Source of the DNA: JAQGMV01 sp035626595 | GTDB taxonomy: Bacteria; Pseudomonadota; Gammaproteobacteria; Burkholderiales; SG8-41 | Direction: 5' to 3' | Assembly (NCBI GenBank): GCA_035626595.1 | Contig: DASPNJ010000139.1 | Span: 62,001 to 126,000 of the forward strand | DNA length: 64,000 nt | Part shown: piece by piece, positions 8,762 through 19,469 of the stretch | Layout: every line of letters begins with the position of its first letter | Position numbering within the stretch: position 1 is the first letter of the stretch | Notes under the pieces: generated by a model | Told to the model about the DNA's origin: nothing | The model's database searches: none | The model's input: only the letters and a program-made list of their open reading frames with translations | Position numbers and translations under genes: made by a program

Positions 8762-10449
8762 GCGCGCCGCTGATCGTCGAGCGCGCGGTGCCGTCCGACG
8801 CAGCGGCACGCCTCGCGGCATCGGGCTATGACCCGCTGTTCGCGCGCATCTACGCTGCGCGCGGCGTCTGCTCACCCGGCGAGCTCGACGATGCGTTTGA
8901 GCGCCTCCACGCGCCGGACGCCCTGCTCAACGTGAAGCACATGGCACGGCTGCTGGCCGATGCGATCGCCGCGCGCGCCCGGCTCCTCATCGTCGCGGAC
9001 TACGATGCCGACGGTGCGACCGCCTGCGCGCTGGGTTTGCGCGCGCTGCGCCGCTTCGGCGCGATCGCGGATTATCTGGTGCCGAATCGCTTCGACTACG
9101 GCTACGGTCTTACGCCGGAGATCGTGCGGCTCGCCCACGAGCGGTTCACGCCCGACGTGCTGATCACGGTGGACAACGGCATCGCGAGCATCGACGGCGT
9201 GGCGCAAGCGAACCGCCTGGGCATGCGCGTGCTCGTCACCGACCATCATCTGCCGGCCCCTGTGCTGCCGGACGCGTGGTGCATCGTCAACCCGAACCAG
9301 CCAGGTTGTGATTTTCCGAGCAAGCATCTCGCGGGCGTGGGCGTGATGTTCTATCTCATGGTCGCGCTGCGCGCCGAGCTTCGCGCGCGCGGTGCGCCCG
9401 AAGGCGAGGTTGCGCTCGCCGGGCTGCTCGACCTGGTCGCGCTCGGTACCGTGGCGGACGTGGTCCGTCTGGATGCGAACAACCGCGTGCTGGTGCAGCA
9501 GGGCCTTAAACGCATACGAGCGGGGCGGATGCAGCCCGGGATCAGTGCGCTCTTCGAAGCCGCGGGACGCGATGCCGCGCGCGCATCCGCCTACGATCTC
9601 GGATTCGCGCTGGGGCCGCGGCTCAACGCCGCCGGACGGCTGACCGACATGTCGCTCGGCATCGAATGCCTGGTCACCGACGACGCATCGCGGGCGGCCG
9701 AGATCGCGCACGCGCTCGATCGGCTGAACCGCGAGCGCCGTGAGATCGAGGCCGGGATGCAGGAGTCCGCGCTGGCCGCGATCGGCGACACTTGCGCCGA
9801 CGCGTGCACCCTCGCGCTCTTCGATCCGGACTGGCACCAGGGGGTGATCGGCATCGTCGCCTCGCGCCTGCGGGAACGCTTTCACCGTCCGGCCGTCGCG
9901 TTCGCGCGCGGTGGCAACGGCGAGATCAAGGGCTCGGCACGGTCGATTCCGGGGCTGCATCTGCGCGACGCGCTCGATATCGTCACGAAGCGCTACCCCG
10001 GTCTCGTGCTGCGCTTCGGCGGTCACGCCGCAGCCGCCGGCCTCACGCTGCGCGAAGCCGATTTCAGTGTCTTTCGCAGCGCTTTCGAGCAGACGGTGCG
10101 CGAGCTCGTCACGCCTGCCGATCTCGAACGCCAGCTCGAAACCGACGGCTCGCTGGAGCCCGATGCGATCACGTTCAAGCTCGCGCGCACGGTATGCGAT
10201 CGCGTCTGGGGCCAGGGTTTTCCGGAGCCGCGCTTTTTCGATGCGTTCGATGTCGCCGCCCATCGCGTCGTGGGTGGACAACACGCGAAGCTCGCGTTGC
10301 GCCGCGGCGCGCGCACCTACGAGGGCATGCTGTTCCGCGAGACGGATGCGCTGCCCGAGCGTATCGAAGCCGTTTACCGGCTCGACGTGAACGAGTTCGG
10401 CGGCACGCTCGGCCTGCAACTGACGCTGGACTACTGGCGGCCGGTATAA
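8758..10449 (+). CDS. recJ: single-stranded-DNA-specific exonuclease RecJ
   Basis: 5'-3' ssDNA exonuclease of recombination and mismatch repair, 563 residues from a GTG start that overlaps the upstream stop (GTGA). DHH-family motif I is VADYDADG (D81), motif II VDNGI (about 140), and motif III TDHHLP (D162-H163-H164), all metal ligands. The DHHA1 domain is marked by RFGGHAAAAG (about residues 420-429), and a C-terminal OB-like domain follows. Length matches RecJ of other proteobacteria. An upstream extension of the frame back to 8605 is only the shadow of the preceding gene. Confidence 0.95.
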   Translation: MSAPLIVERAVPSDAAARLAASGYDPLFARIYAARGVCSPGELDDAFERLHAPDALLNVKHMARLLADAIAARARLLIVADYDADGATACALGLRALRRFGAIADYLVPNRFDYGYGLTPEIVRLAHERFTPDVLITVDNGIASIDGVAQANRLGMRVLVTDHHLPAPVLPDAWCIVNPNQPGCDFPSKHLAGVGVMFYLMVALRAELRARGAPEGEVALAGLLDLVALGTVADVVRLDANNRVLVQQGLKRIRAGRMQPGISALFEAAGRDAARASAYDLGFALGPRLNAAGRLTDMSLGIECLVTDDASRAAEIAHALDRLNRERREIEAGMQESALAAIGDTCADACTLALFDPDWHQGVIGIVASRLRERFHRPAVAFARGGNGEIKGSARSIPGLHLRDALDIVTKRYPGLVLRFGGHAAAAGLTLREADFSVFRSAFEQTVRELVTPADLERQLETDGSLEPDAITFKLARTVCDRVWGQGFPEPRFFDAFDVAAHRVVGGQHAKLALRRGARTYEGMLFRETDALPERIEAVYRLDVNEFGGTLGLQLTLDYWRPV

Positions 10450-10457
10450 TTCGCGCC

Positions 10458-11562
10458 ATGGAATCGGAACAGATCAACATCATCGCCAAGCGGCTCGAAG
10501 ACGTCGAGGGTCGCGCCGCCGCGCTGCGGAGGTATCTTTGACTTCGACCAGAAAAAGCTGCGGCTGAGCGAAGTCGAACGGCTCACCGAAGACCCCGCGA
10601 TCTGGAACGAGCCTGCGCGCGCGCAGGAGCTCGGCAAGGAGCGCAAGACCCTCGAAGGTGTCGTGCAGACGCTGGAGCGCCTCTCCGACGGCGTGCGCGA
10701 CGCGAAAGAGCTGTTCGAAATCGCGCGTGACGAAAACGACGACGACACGCTGAAGAGCGTCTCCGACGATGCCTCGATCCTGGAGCGCACCGTCGACGAT
10801 CTCGAGTTCCGGCGGATGTTCTCGAATCCTGCGGACCCGAACAACTGCTTCGTGGACATCCAGGCGGGCTCCGGCGGCACGGAAGCGCAGGACTGGGCTG
10901 CGATGCTCCAGCGGATGTACCTGCGCTACTGCGAGCGCAAGGGCTTCAGGGTCGAGGTGCTGGAAGAGTCGCCGGGCGAGGTGGCGGGGCTCAAGAGCTC
11001 GACGTTCAAGGTGGCCGGCGACTACGCTTACGGTCATCTGCGCAGCGAGACCGGCGTCCACCGGCTTGTGCGCAAGTCGCCGTTCGACGCGAACAACCGC
11101 CGCCATACCTCCTTCGCGAGCGTGTTCGTCTATCCGGAAGTCGACGAGACGATCGAGATCGACGTGAATCCCGCGGACCTGCGCGTCGACACCTATCGCG
11201 CCTCGGGCGCGGGCGGCCAGCACGTGAACAAGACCGATTCCGCGGTGCGCATCACGCACCTGCCGACCGGTATCGTCGTGCAGTGCCAGAACGACCGCTC
11301 GCAGCACCGCAACCGCGCCGAAGCCATGGCGCTGCTCAAATCGAAGCTCTACGAGCAGGAGCTGCGCAAGCGCACCGAGGAAAAGCAGGCGCTCGAAGAC
11401 ACCAAGACCGACATCGGCTGGGGACACCAGATCCGGTCGTACGTGCTCGACCAGTCGCGCATCAAGGACCTGCGCACCAACGTGGAGATCGGCAACACGC
11501 AGAGCGTGCTCGACGGCGATCTCGATCCTTTCATCTCGGCAAGCCTCAAACAGGGTCTATAG
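10458..11562 (+). CDS. prfB: peptide chain release factor 2 (programmed +1 frameshift)
   Basis: RF2 recognises UGA and UAA and triggers peptide release. The gene is in two frames: ATG at 10458 and 27 codons to an in-frame TGA (10539-10541), then the rest in the +1 frame from GAC at 10540, making a 367-residue protein. The codon-recognition tripeptide SPF is at about residues 207-209, and the catalytic GGQ at about 252-254 within SGAGGQHVNKTDSAVR. It sits 8 bases downstream of recJ and 2 bases upstream of lysS, the same prfB-lysS order known from enterobacteria. The in-frame UGA makes synthesis self-regulated: low RF2 favours the shift. Confidence 0.97.
10524..10542 (+). promoter_or_regulatory. 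prfB: programmed +1 ribosomal frameshift site of prfB
   Basis: The slippery codon CTT (10536-10538) is directly followed by the stop TGA and C. A Shine-Dalgarno-like GGAGG (10528-10532) lies three bases before CTT. This matches the conserved RF2 autoregulation signal (SD, then TAT CTT TGA C). Ribosomes slip one base forward on CTT when RF2 is scarce and read on as GAC. Confidence 0.95.
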
Positions 11563-11564
11563 CG

Positions 11565-13063
<1,499 letters not shown>

Positions 13064-13067
<4 letters not shown>

Positions 13068-15013
13068 AACCGCTGTGGACGCCGTCGCCGGAGCGCGTCG
13101 CGCGGGCGAATCTCACGTCGTTCATGAGTGACGTTCGCGGGCGCTACGGCGTTGACGCGACGGATTATCCGCAGCTCCACGCGTGGTCGATCGAGAAGCC
13201 GGAGCAATTCTGGCCGGCGGTCTGGAGCTACGGCGGAGTCGTCGGCGACCGGGGCGCGGAGCCCGTGCTCGTGAACGGCGATCGCATGCCCGGCGCCACC
13301 TGGTTCCCGAACGCGCGGCTCAATTTCGCCGAGAACCTGTTGCGCCGGCGCGACGATGCGCGCGCGCTCGTCTTCTGGGGCGAGGAGCACGTCCGGCGCA
13401 CGATGACCTACGCCGAGCTCTACGAGAAGGTCAGCCGCGTTGCGCAGGCGCTGCGCGCTTGCGGCGTCGGCCGCGGCGACCGCGTCGCCGGGTATCTCCC
13501 GAACATGCCGGAAGCGATCGTCGCGATGCTGGCGGCGACGAGCATCGGCGCCATCTGGTCGTCGTGCTCGCCGGATTTCGGCGTGCAGGGTGTCGTCGAT
13601 CGCTTCGGGCAGATCGGGGCCAAGGTACTGTTCGCCGCCGACGGTTATTACTACGGCGGCAAGACGATCGACCTCATGCCGCGGCTGCGCGACGTGCTGG
13701 AGAGGCTCCCGACCGTCGAACGCCTGGTGATCGTCCCCTACACCCGCGAGCCGCCGCCGATCGAAGGCGTTTCGCGCGCGCAGACGCTGGAGGCGTTCGT
13801 CCAGCCGTTCCGCGCCGGCGCGGTCGAATTCGAGCGCCTGCCGTTCGACCATCCGCTGTACATCCTGTATTCCTCGGGCACGACCGGGGTGCCCAAGTGC
13901 ATCGTGCACGGCGCCGGGGGCACCCTACTCCAGCACCTCAAGGAGCATCGGCTGCACACCGATCTGAAAACCGGCGATCGGCTGTTCTATTTCACGACCT
14001 GCGGCTGGATGATGTGGAACTGGCTCGCTTCGGGTCTGGCGGCCGGCGCGACGCTGATGCTCTACGACGGCTCGCCGTTCGTGCGCGAGGGCCGCATGCT
14101 CTTCGATTTCGCGGCCGAGGAGCGCATCGACGTGCTGGGCACGTCGGCCAAATTCATCGACGCGTGCGCCAAGGCAGGTCTCGAACCACTGCGCACGCAT
14201 GACCTCGCGTCGGTGAAGACGATCCTCTCCACCGGTTCCCCGCTCGCGCCCGAAGGCTTCGACTACGTGTACGGCCGCGTGAAATCCGACGTGCAGCTCG
14301 CCTCGATCTCCGGCGGCACCGACATCATCTCGTGCTTCGCGCTCGGCAATCCGATCGGGCCGGTGTGGCGCGGCGAGATCCAGTGCCGCGGCCTCGGCAT
14401 GAAAGTCGAGGTATTCGACGACGACGGCCGTCCGGTGCGCCGGCAGAAAGGCGAGCTCGTGTGCACGGCGCCTTTTCCGTCGATGCCCGTCGGCTTCTGG
14501 AACGATCTGGACGGCGCGCGGTACCGCGCCGCGTATTTCGAGCGTTTCCCGGGGGTCTGGCACCACGGCGACTACGTCGAGCTGACGCAGCACGACGGGC
14601 TCGTTATCTACGGCCGCTCCGATGCGGTGCTCAACCCGGGCGGCGTGCGCATCGGAACCGCCGAGATCTACCGTCAGGTCGAGCAGCTCGACGAAGTCGT
14701 GGAGAGCCTCGCAATCGGGCAGGACTGGGCGAACGACGTGCGTGTGGTCCTGTTCGTGCGGCTGCGCGAAGGGCTCACCCTGGATGACGCCCTCGCGGAG
14801 CGCATCCGGCGCCGGATCCGTGAAAACGCGACGCCGCGCCACGTGCCGGCGCGGGTCGTTCAGGTCGCGGACATTCCGCGGACCAAGAGCGGCAAGATCG
14901 TCGAGCTCGCGGTACGCAACGTGGTGCACGGGCAGGCCGTCAAGAACGTCGAGGCGCTCGCGAATCCCGAAGCACTGGAATTGTTCCGCAACCGCCCGGA
15001 GCTCCAGACCTGA
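13064..15013 (+). CDS. aacS: acetoacetate--CoA ligase
   Basis: ANL-superfamily enzyme that activates acetoacetate to acetoacetyl-CoA with ATP. The 649-residue size and the long N-terminal ACAS_N segment (MPGATWFPNARLNFAENLL, about residues 74-92) are typical. The AMP-binding P-loop is ILYSSGTTGVPKC (about 266-278). The acetoacetyl-CoA synthetase hallmark FTTCGWMMWNW follows, and the C-terminal catalytic lysine is in PRTKSGKIVE (about 605-614). Its product links to the phaB/phaC pathway encoded 8 kb downstream, which uses acetoacetyl-CoA, so one role may be reuse of acetoacetate released from storage polymer; this link is inference. Confidence 0.92.
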
Positions 15014-15018
15014 GACTT

Positions 15019-15083
15019 CGTCATTCCGGCGCGAGGCCGGAATCCAGTACCGCGCTGGACCCCGGCCTTCGCCGGGGGTGACG
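15019..15083. repeat. mosaic intergenic palindrome (CGTCATTCC...GGGGTGACG type)
   Basis: A 65-base element of nested inverted repeats. The outer arms CGTCA (15019-15023) and TGACG (15079-15083) pair. Two hairpins lie inside: ATTCCGGC/GCCGGAAT (15023-15043) and CCCCGGC/GCCGGGG (15060-15077), plus CCAG/CTGG in the middle. Sequences of this design are common in proteobacterial intergenic DNA. It follows the ligase stop by 5 bases and may end transcription or protect the mRNA 3' end. Confidence 0.75.
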
Positions 15084-15223
15084 GTTTTCTGGCTCAGCTT
15101 TTGCTCTCTACCGGCTGTCACACCCGCCGCAGACCTGTTTCGAGGTGTAACAGCGTGTAAAAGCCCGGCACGGGCGACACGACCGGCGGTCAGTACCGGC
15201 GAGGCAGAACAAAGGAGATCACC

Positions 15224-15934
15224 ATGGCGGATACCAGTTTGAAGACCCACCCGTTGATCGTGATCGCCGCGACGGCGGTGATACTCACGTGTTTGCTCGC
15301 GATCGGCATCATGACCGGCATCGTGCCGAGCCCGATCGGGCGCGATCGCGGCATCGTGCAGGGCGATTCGACGGCCGTGCAGGGACGATCGGCATCGGTC
15401 GAAGCGCGGATCGCGTCGCAGGAGCGCTCCACTTCAGCGACCGCCGACGCGCCGCAGGCGGCACCCCGGCCGCGATTGAGCAAGCGCGAGGCAGGCACAC
15501 CGACCGGCGCCACGGCCTCCCGCTCACCGTCGCAAAGCGTCGCGGGCAGCGAGCCCGCTTCGAGCGCGGCGCCGGCGGCACCCAAGGTTGCCGCCGTGTG
15601 CACGAACTGCGGCAGGATCACCTCGGTGCGTGCCGTCACGCAACAGGGCGAAGCAGGCCTGCTCGGGCCGGCGGCGGGGGGCGCAGTCGGCGGCCTCATC
15701 GGCAACCAGATCGGGAGCGGGTCCGGCAACACGATCGCGACGATCGCCGGAGCGGCGCTCGGCGCCGGCGTCGGCACCGAAGTGGAGCGCCGCGCGAAAT
15801 CGACGACGCATTACGTGGTGGGCGTGCGGCTCGAGAACGGCACGACGCGGAGCTTCACTTACCGTTCCGCGCCGGGATTCCAGCAGGGCGACCGTGTGCG
15901 AATCGTTGACGGGCGGCTGGTACGCGATTCTTAG
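15224..15934 (+). CDS. glycine-zipper 2TM domain protein
   Basis: A 236-residue envelope protein. One N-terminal membrane anchor (about residues 10-34) is followed by a long Ser/Ala/Pro-rich linker (about 38-122), a Cys pair CTNCG (C126, C129), and the glycine-zipper region GPAAGGAVGGLIGNQIGSGS with a second zipper half (about 147-180), as in SlyB/17-kDa-antigen-like proteins. The C-terminal part ends in a small beta-rich tail with GDRVRIVDGRLV. A clear ribosome-binding site (AAAGGAG, 7 bases before ATG) fixes the start. Function in this family is mostly unknown; a periplasmic or outer-membrane-facing structural role is likely. It is followed by its own terminator. Confidence 0.8.
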   Translation: MADTSLKTHPLIVIAATAVILTCLLAIGIMTGIVPSPIGRDRGIVQGDSTAVQGRSASVEARIASQERSTSATADAPQAAPRPRLSKREAGTPTGATASRSPSQSVAGSEPASSAAPAAPKVAAVCTNCGRITSVRAVTQQGEAGLLGPAAGGAVGGLIGNQIGSGSGNTIATIAGAALGAGVGTEVERRAKSTTHYVVGVRLENGTTRSFTYRSAPGFQQGDRVRIVDGRLVRDS

Positions 15935-15981
15935 TCTTCCCCTCACGCTCACCCTCTCCCCCGAAGGCGGGCGAGAGAACG

Positions 15982-16011
15982 AACCGCGCCCCGAGGCGCG
16001 GTTTGTTTTTT
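15982..16011 (+). terminator. rho-independent terminator
   Basis: A perfect 9-base-pair stem (AACCGCGCC / GGCGCGGTT) with a CCGA loop, followed by TGTTTTTT. It lies between the glycine-zipper gene and copA, so it separates the two transcription units. Confidence 0.88.
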
Positions 16012-16030
16012 GCGGCGCTAGACTCCGATC

Positions 16031-18256
16031 ATGAACGACGCTTTGCCGACACTCGATGCGTCGGATCGGTCGGGCAGCGCGCCTGAACGCATCCTCGATC
16101 TCGCGCTGGAAGGCATGACATGCGCCGCCTGTGCGGCGCGCATCGAGAAAGTGCTCAACCGGATGCCCGGCGTGTCCGCAACGGTCAATTTCGCGACCGA
16201 GAAAGCGCGCGTGCAGTACGCGCCCGGGAGCACGGACCTCGAGCGCATCATCGGCGCGGTGCGCAAGGCGGGCTACGACGCGCGTCCGCTCGACGCGCAG
16301 GCGCGCACGCGCGAGGACGCGCGGCAGGCGAGCGCGTACCGCAGGGAGCTCGCGCGCTTCTGGATCTCGGTCGCCCTGACCGCGCCGTTCATCGCCCAGA
16401 TGCTCGCGATGTTCGCCGGCGTACGTCACGACCTGATCCCCGGATGGCTCCAGCTCGTGCTCGCGACGCCGGTGCAGATCTGGATCGGCCGCCGCTTCTA
16501 CGTGGGCGCATGGCACGCCTTGCGCGGCGGCGGCGCGAACATGGACGTGCTGATCGCGCTCGGCACCACGATGGCATACGCGTACAGTGCCGCGGTCGTC
16601 GTGCTCGCGCTGCCGTTGCACCTGTACTTCGAGGCGAGCACCGCGATCATCACGCTGGTCCTCATGGGCAAGCTCCTCGAGGCGCGCGCGCGATCGCGCG
16701 CATCGGCCGCGATCGAGGCGCTGGTGCGCCTGCAGCCGAGGACCGCGCACGTCGAGCGGAGCGGTGCGCTGGTGGACATACCTGTCGCGCAGATGCACGT
16801 CGGCGATCTCTTCGATGTGCGGCCCGGCGAGAACGTGCCGGTGGACGGGATCGTCGTCGCGGGCGAGTCGAGCGTGAACGAGTCGATGCTGACCGGCGAG
16901 AGCGCGCCGATCGTCAAATCACCCGAAGCGCGCGTGTTCGCGGGCACGGTCAACAACGACGGCGTGCTCCGATGCCGCGCGACGGGCATCGGCGCCGACA
17001 CCGCGATCGCGGCCATCATCCGGCTCGTCGAGGAGGCCCAGGGCTCGAAAGCACCCATTCAGCGGCTCGCGGACCGTGTATCCGGTGTGTTCGTGCCCGT
17101 CGTCGTCGCAATCGCGGCCGCGACGCTCGCGCTGGCGTGGTGGACCACCGGTGACGGCGCGATCGCGCTCGTGCGCAGCGTCGCGGTGCTGGTCATCGCA
17201 TGCCCGTGCGCGCTGGGTCTCGCGACGCCCACCGCGATCATGGTCGGGACCGGGGCGGGCGCGCGGGCGGGCACGCTGATCCGCAACGCCGCCGCGCTCG
17301 AGCTTGCCGCCCGCATCGACACCCTGATCGTGGACAAGACGGGAACGCTGACAACCGGCTCGCCGCGCGTTACCGACGTCATCGCCTTCGATCCAAGCTC
17401 GCACGACGACGTCGTGCGCGTGGCCGCAAGCCTCGAGCTCGGCTCGGAGCACCCGCTCGCGCGCGCGGTGGACGCCTACGCCGCCGCGAAAGGCCTGGCA
17501 ACGCATCCCGTGACCGGCTTTCGGGCGATCGCCGGCAAAGGCGTAAGCGGACGTATCGATGGCGCAACCGCGGCGGCCGGCACGCCCCGCTTCATCGCCG
17601 AGCTCGGTATTGCGCTCGAGCCCGCTGCGCTCGAACCTCTGGAACGCGACGGCAAGACTGCGATCGTCGTTGCGCGGGACGCACGCGCGATCGGCGCCAT
17701 CGCATTTGCCGATACCGTTCGACCGACCTCGCGCGCCGCAGTCAGCGCACTCGCTGCGATGGGCATCGATGTCACCATGGTGACCGGAGGCAATGCCGCG
17801 ACTGCCGCTGTGATTGCGCGCGACGTCGGAATCGCGCGCTACGAGGCAGAAGTATTGCCGGACGCGAAAGCCCAGCGGGTCAACGCGCTCAAGCTCGCAG
17901 GGCACACCGTGGGCATGGTGGGCGACGGCGTGAACGACGCCCCCGCGCTCGCTCACGCGGATGTGAGCTTCGCGGTCGGCGCCGGGTCGGACGTGGCGAT
18001 CAATGCGGCCGACATTACGCTCATGCGCAACGACATGATCGGTGTAGTGGACGCGATTCGGCTCTCGCGCGCCACGCTCGCCAAGATCCGCCAAAACCTG
18101 TTCTTCGCGTTCTTCTACAACGTGCTCGGCATTCCGCTCGCGGCGCTCGGGCTGTTGAATCCGGTGATCGCGGGCGCGGCGATGGCGCTGTCCTCGGTGT
18201 CGGTCGTCACGAACTCGCTGCTGCTCAAACGCTGGAAAGCGGTTCGGTTATCGTAA
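16031..18256 (+). CDS. copA: Cu+-exporting P1B-type ATPase
   Basis: Pumps cytosolic Cu+ outward using ATP. The 741-residue protein has one N-terminal heavy-metal-associated domain with GMTCAACAAR (C31, C34), eight predicted membrane helices, and the membrane metal site CPC in IACPCALGLATP (about 391-393). The actuator TGE is in MLTGESAPI, the phosphorylation site is DKTGTLT (D435), and the nucleotide domain has GSEHPLA and GDGVNDAPAL. C-terminal NVLGIPLAALG and SSVSVVTNSLLL complete the Cu+-ATPase signature. Only 19 bases separate the upstream terminator from the ATG, and I see no CueR-like operator. A CopZ-like chaperone gene follows. Confidence 0.95.
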   Translation: MNDALPTLDASDRSGSAPERILDLALEGMTCAACAARIEKVLNRMPGVSATVNFATEKARVQYAPGSTDLERIIGAVRKAGYDARPLDAQARTREDARQASAYRRELARFWISVALTAPFIAQMLAMFAGVRHDLIPGWLQLVLATPVQIWIGRRFYVGAWHALRGGGANMDVLIALGTTMAYAYSAAVVVLALPLHLYFEASTAIITLVLMGKLLEARARSRASAAIEALVRLQPRTAHVERSGALVDIPVAQMHVGDLFDVRPGENVPVDGIVVAGESSVNESMLTGESAPIVKSPEARVFAGTVNNDGVLRCRATGIGADTAIAAIIRLVEEAQGSKAPIQRLADRVSGVFVPVVVAIAAATLALAWWTTGDGAIALVRSVAVLVIACPCALGLATPTAIMVGTGAGARAGTLIRNAAALELAARIDTLIVDKTGTLTTGSPRVTDVIAFDPSSHDDVVRVAASLELGSEHPLARAVDAYAAAKGLATHPVTGFRAIAGKGVSGRIDGATAAAGTPRFIAELGIALEPAALEPLERDGKTAIVVARDARAIGAIAFADTVRPTSRAAVSALAAMGIDVTMVTGGNAATAAVIARDVGIARYEAEVLPDAKAQRVNALKLAGHTVGMVGDGVNDAPALAHADVSFAVGAGSDVAINAADITLMRNDMIGVVDAIRLSRATLAKIRQNLFFAFFYNVLGIPLAALGLLNPVIAGAAMALSSVSVVTNSLLLKRWKAVRLS

Positions 18257-18277
18257 GGTCGGTCGAGAATGCACCAC

Positions 18278-18301
18278 GGTGCGCCGCAGGCGCACCCTAC
18301 G
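18278..18301. repeat. GGTGCGCC hairpin repeat, single copy
   Basis: Perfect 8-base inverted repeat GGTGCGCC-GCA-GGCGCACC followed by CTACG, between copA and copZ. The same unit occurs as a two-hairpin element at 26607-26656, so it is a dispersed repeat family. Its position inside an operon suggests an effect on mRNA stability rather than full termination. Confidence 0.75.
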
Positions 18302-18313
18302 GAGATAAAAGAC

Positions 18314-18520
18314 ATGCAAACGGTGACGATGAAAGTGAAAGGCATGACGTGCGGCGGCTGTGTCGCGAGCGTCGAGCGCGTGCTGAGCGACCTCGACGGG
18401 GTCGATAAGGTCGACGTGTCGCTGCAGCGTGGTGAAGCGACCGTGGAATACGCGCCCGAGCGCGTACGGGAATCGCAGCTCCGCGAAGCGATCGAGGACG
18501 CCGGCTTCCACGTCGAATGA
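18314..18520 (+). CDS. copZ: heavy-metal-associated domain copper chaperone, CopZ-like
   Basis: A 68-residue single-domain protein that consists only of an HMA ferredoxin-like fold. The metal motif is MKVKGMTCGGCVASVE (C13, C16), and the C-terminus EDAGFHVE is family-typical. It should bind Cu+ in the cytosol and deliver it to the CopA ATPase encoded 57 bases upstream on the same strand. The ATG at 18314 follows a GGAGATAAAAG ribosome-binding site; the longer frame from 18269 is not needed. Its TGA overlaps the next start (ATGA). Confidence 0.9.
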   Translation: MQTVTMKVKGMTCGGCVASVERVLSDLDGVDKVDVSLQRGEATVEYAPERVRESQLREAIEDAGFHVE

Positions 18521-19380
18521 GCGCTCTCGCCCTGGGCCTCGTGCTCGCGGCGGCGGCGATCCACGCCACCTGGAATTACCTGCTCAAGCGCTCCGGAGGC
18601 GGCATCGCGTTCGTCTGGCTGTTCGCGACCGTCTCAGCCGCGATCTACGCGCCGATCGCCGCCGCCGTCGTGTGGTGGACGCAGCCCGCCCTCACGCCCA
18701 TGAGCTACGTGCTGATGGTCGCCAGCGCGCTCATCCATACGGCGTACTACATGCTCCTCGACCGCGGCTACCGCAGCGGCGGCGATCTGTCTCTCGTGTA
18801 TCCGCTGGCCCGCGGAAGCGCGCCGCTCATTACCGTGGCGGTGGCGGTGCTGCTGCTGCACGAGCAGCCGACGGCGGTCGCCGTCGCAGGCGCCCTGCTC
18901 ATCGCGGGCGGCGCGGTCGTGCTCACGGGCAATCTGCGCAAGCTGCGCGAAGCCGGCAGTCTGCCGGCCGTGGCCTTCGCGCTACTCACCGGCTGCACGA
19001 TCTCGAGCTACACCGTCGTCGATAAGCTCGCGGTCGCCGCTTTCGCCGTGCCGCCGCTGCTTCAGGACTGGGCGACGAATCTCGGCCGCGTCGTCATCAT
19101 GACGCCGATGGCGCTGCATCAGCGCGCTGCCCTCGGCGCGACCTGGCGGCGCGCACGTTTCGAGATCATCGCCGTCGCCGTACTGTGCCCGCTCTCGTAC
19201 ATCCTCGTGCTGACGGCGATGGTGTTCACGCCGGTGAGCTACGTCGCGCCGGCGCGCGAGATCAGCATCCTGATCGCGACACTGCTGGGTGCTCACCTGC
19301 TCATGGAGCAGGACGCGCCGCGGCGGCTCGCCGGCGCGGCCGCCATGGTCGCCGGCATCGTCTGCCTGGCGCTAGGTTGA
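18517..19380 (+). CDS. EamA-family (DMT) transporter
   Basis: Inner-membrane permease of 287 residues with ten predicted helices arranged as two EamA repeats (about residues 1-133 and 147-286). The repeat ends are marked by the pattern PLARGSAPLITVAVAVLLL and its weaker partner PAREISILIATLLGAHLLM, each at the start of the last helices. Substrate cannot be inferred; DMT proteins move metabolites or nucleotide sugars. Its ATG overlaps the copZ stop, an unusual direct coupling of a drug/metabolite-type permease to a copper chaperone. It faces bamD and both genes end at a shared inverted repeat. Confidence 0.82.
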   Translation: MSALALGLVLAAAAIHATWNYLLKRSGGGIAFVWLFATVSAAIYAPIAAAVVWWTQPALTPMSYVLMVASALIHTAYYMLLDRGYRSGGDLSLVYPLARGSAPLITVAVAVLLLHEQPTAVAVAGALLIAGGAVVLTGNLRKLREAGSLPAVAFALLTGCTISSYTVVDKLAVAAFAVPPLLQDWATNLGRVVIMTPMALHQRAALGATWRRARFEIIAVAVLCPLSYILVLTAMVFTPVSYVAPAREISILIATLLGAHLLMEQDAPRRLAGAAAMVAGIVCLALG

Positions 19381-19386
19381 AGGAAA

Positions 19387-19419
19387 GGAGGTTTCGGAGG
19401 GAACTTGGTTCCTCCGAGG
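19387..19419. repeat. hairpin-forming element GGAGGTTTCGGAGGGAAC
   Basis: The 18-base segment at 19387-19404 matches 16 of 18 bases of 37972-37989; both lie shortly after the stop of a rightward gene. The second half can fold back (CGGAGGgAAC with GTTCCTCCG, one bulged base). It may be a transcription-end signal shared by the two loci. Confidence 0.5.
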
Positions 19420-19435
19420 CGTTCACCGCCGCCAC

Positions 19436-19469
19436 GAACTGGTGAACGGCATCAGCCGTTCACCAGTTC
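19436..19469. terminator. bidirectional terminator-like inverted repeat
   Basis: A perfect 15-base inverted repeat (GAACTGGTGAACGGC with a loop of ATCA) lies between the convergent EamA and bamD genes and overlaps the last three bamD codons. There is no U-tract, so it may act as a barrier hairpin for both strands rather than a classical terminator. Confidence 0.6.

Noticed and set aside
8872..10419. 515-codon ORF antisense to recJ
   Set aside because: Mirror frame of recJ without any protein signature.
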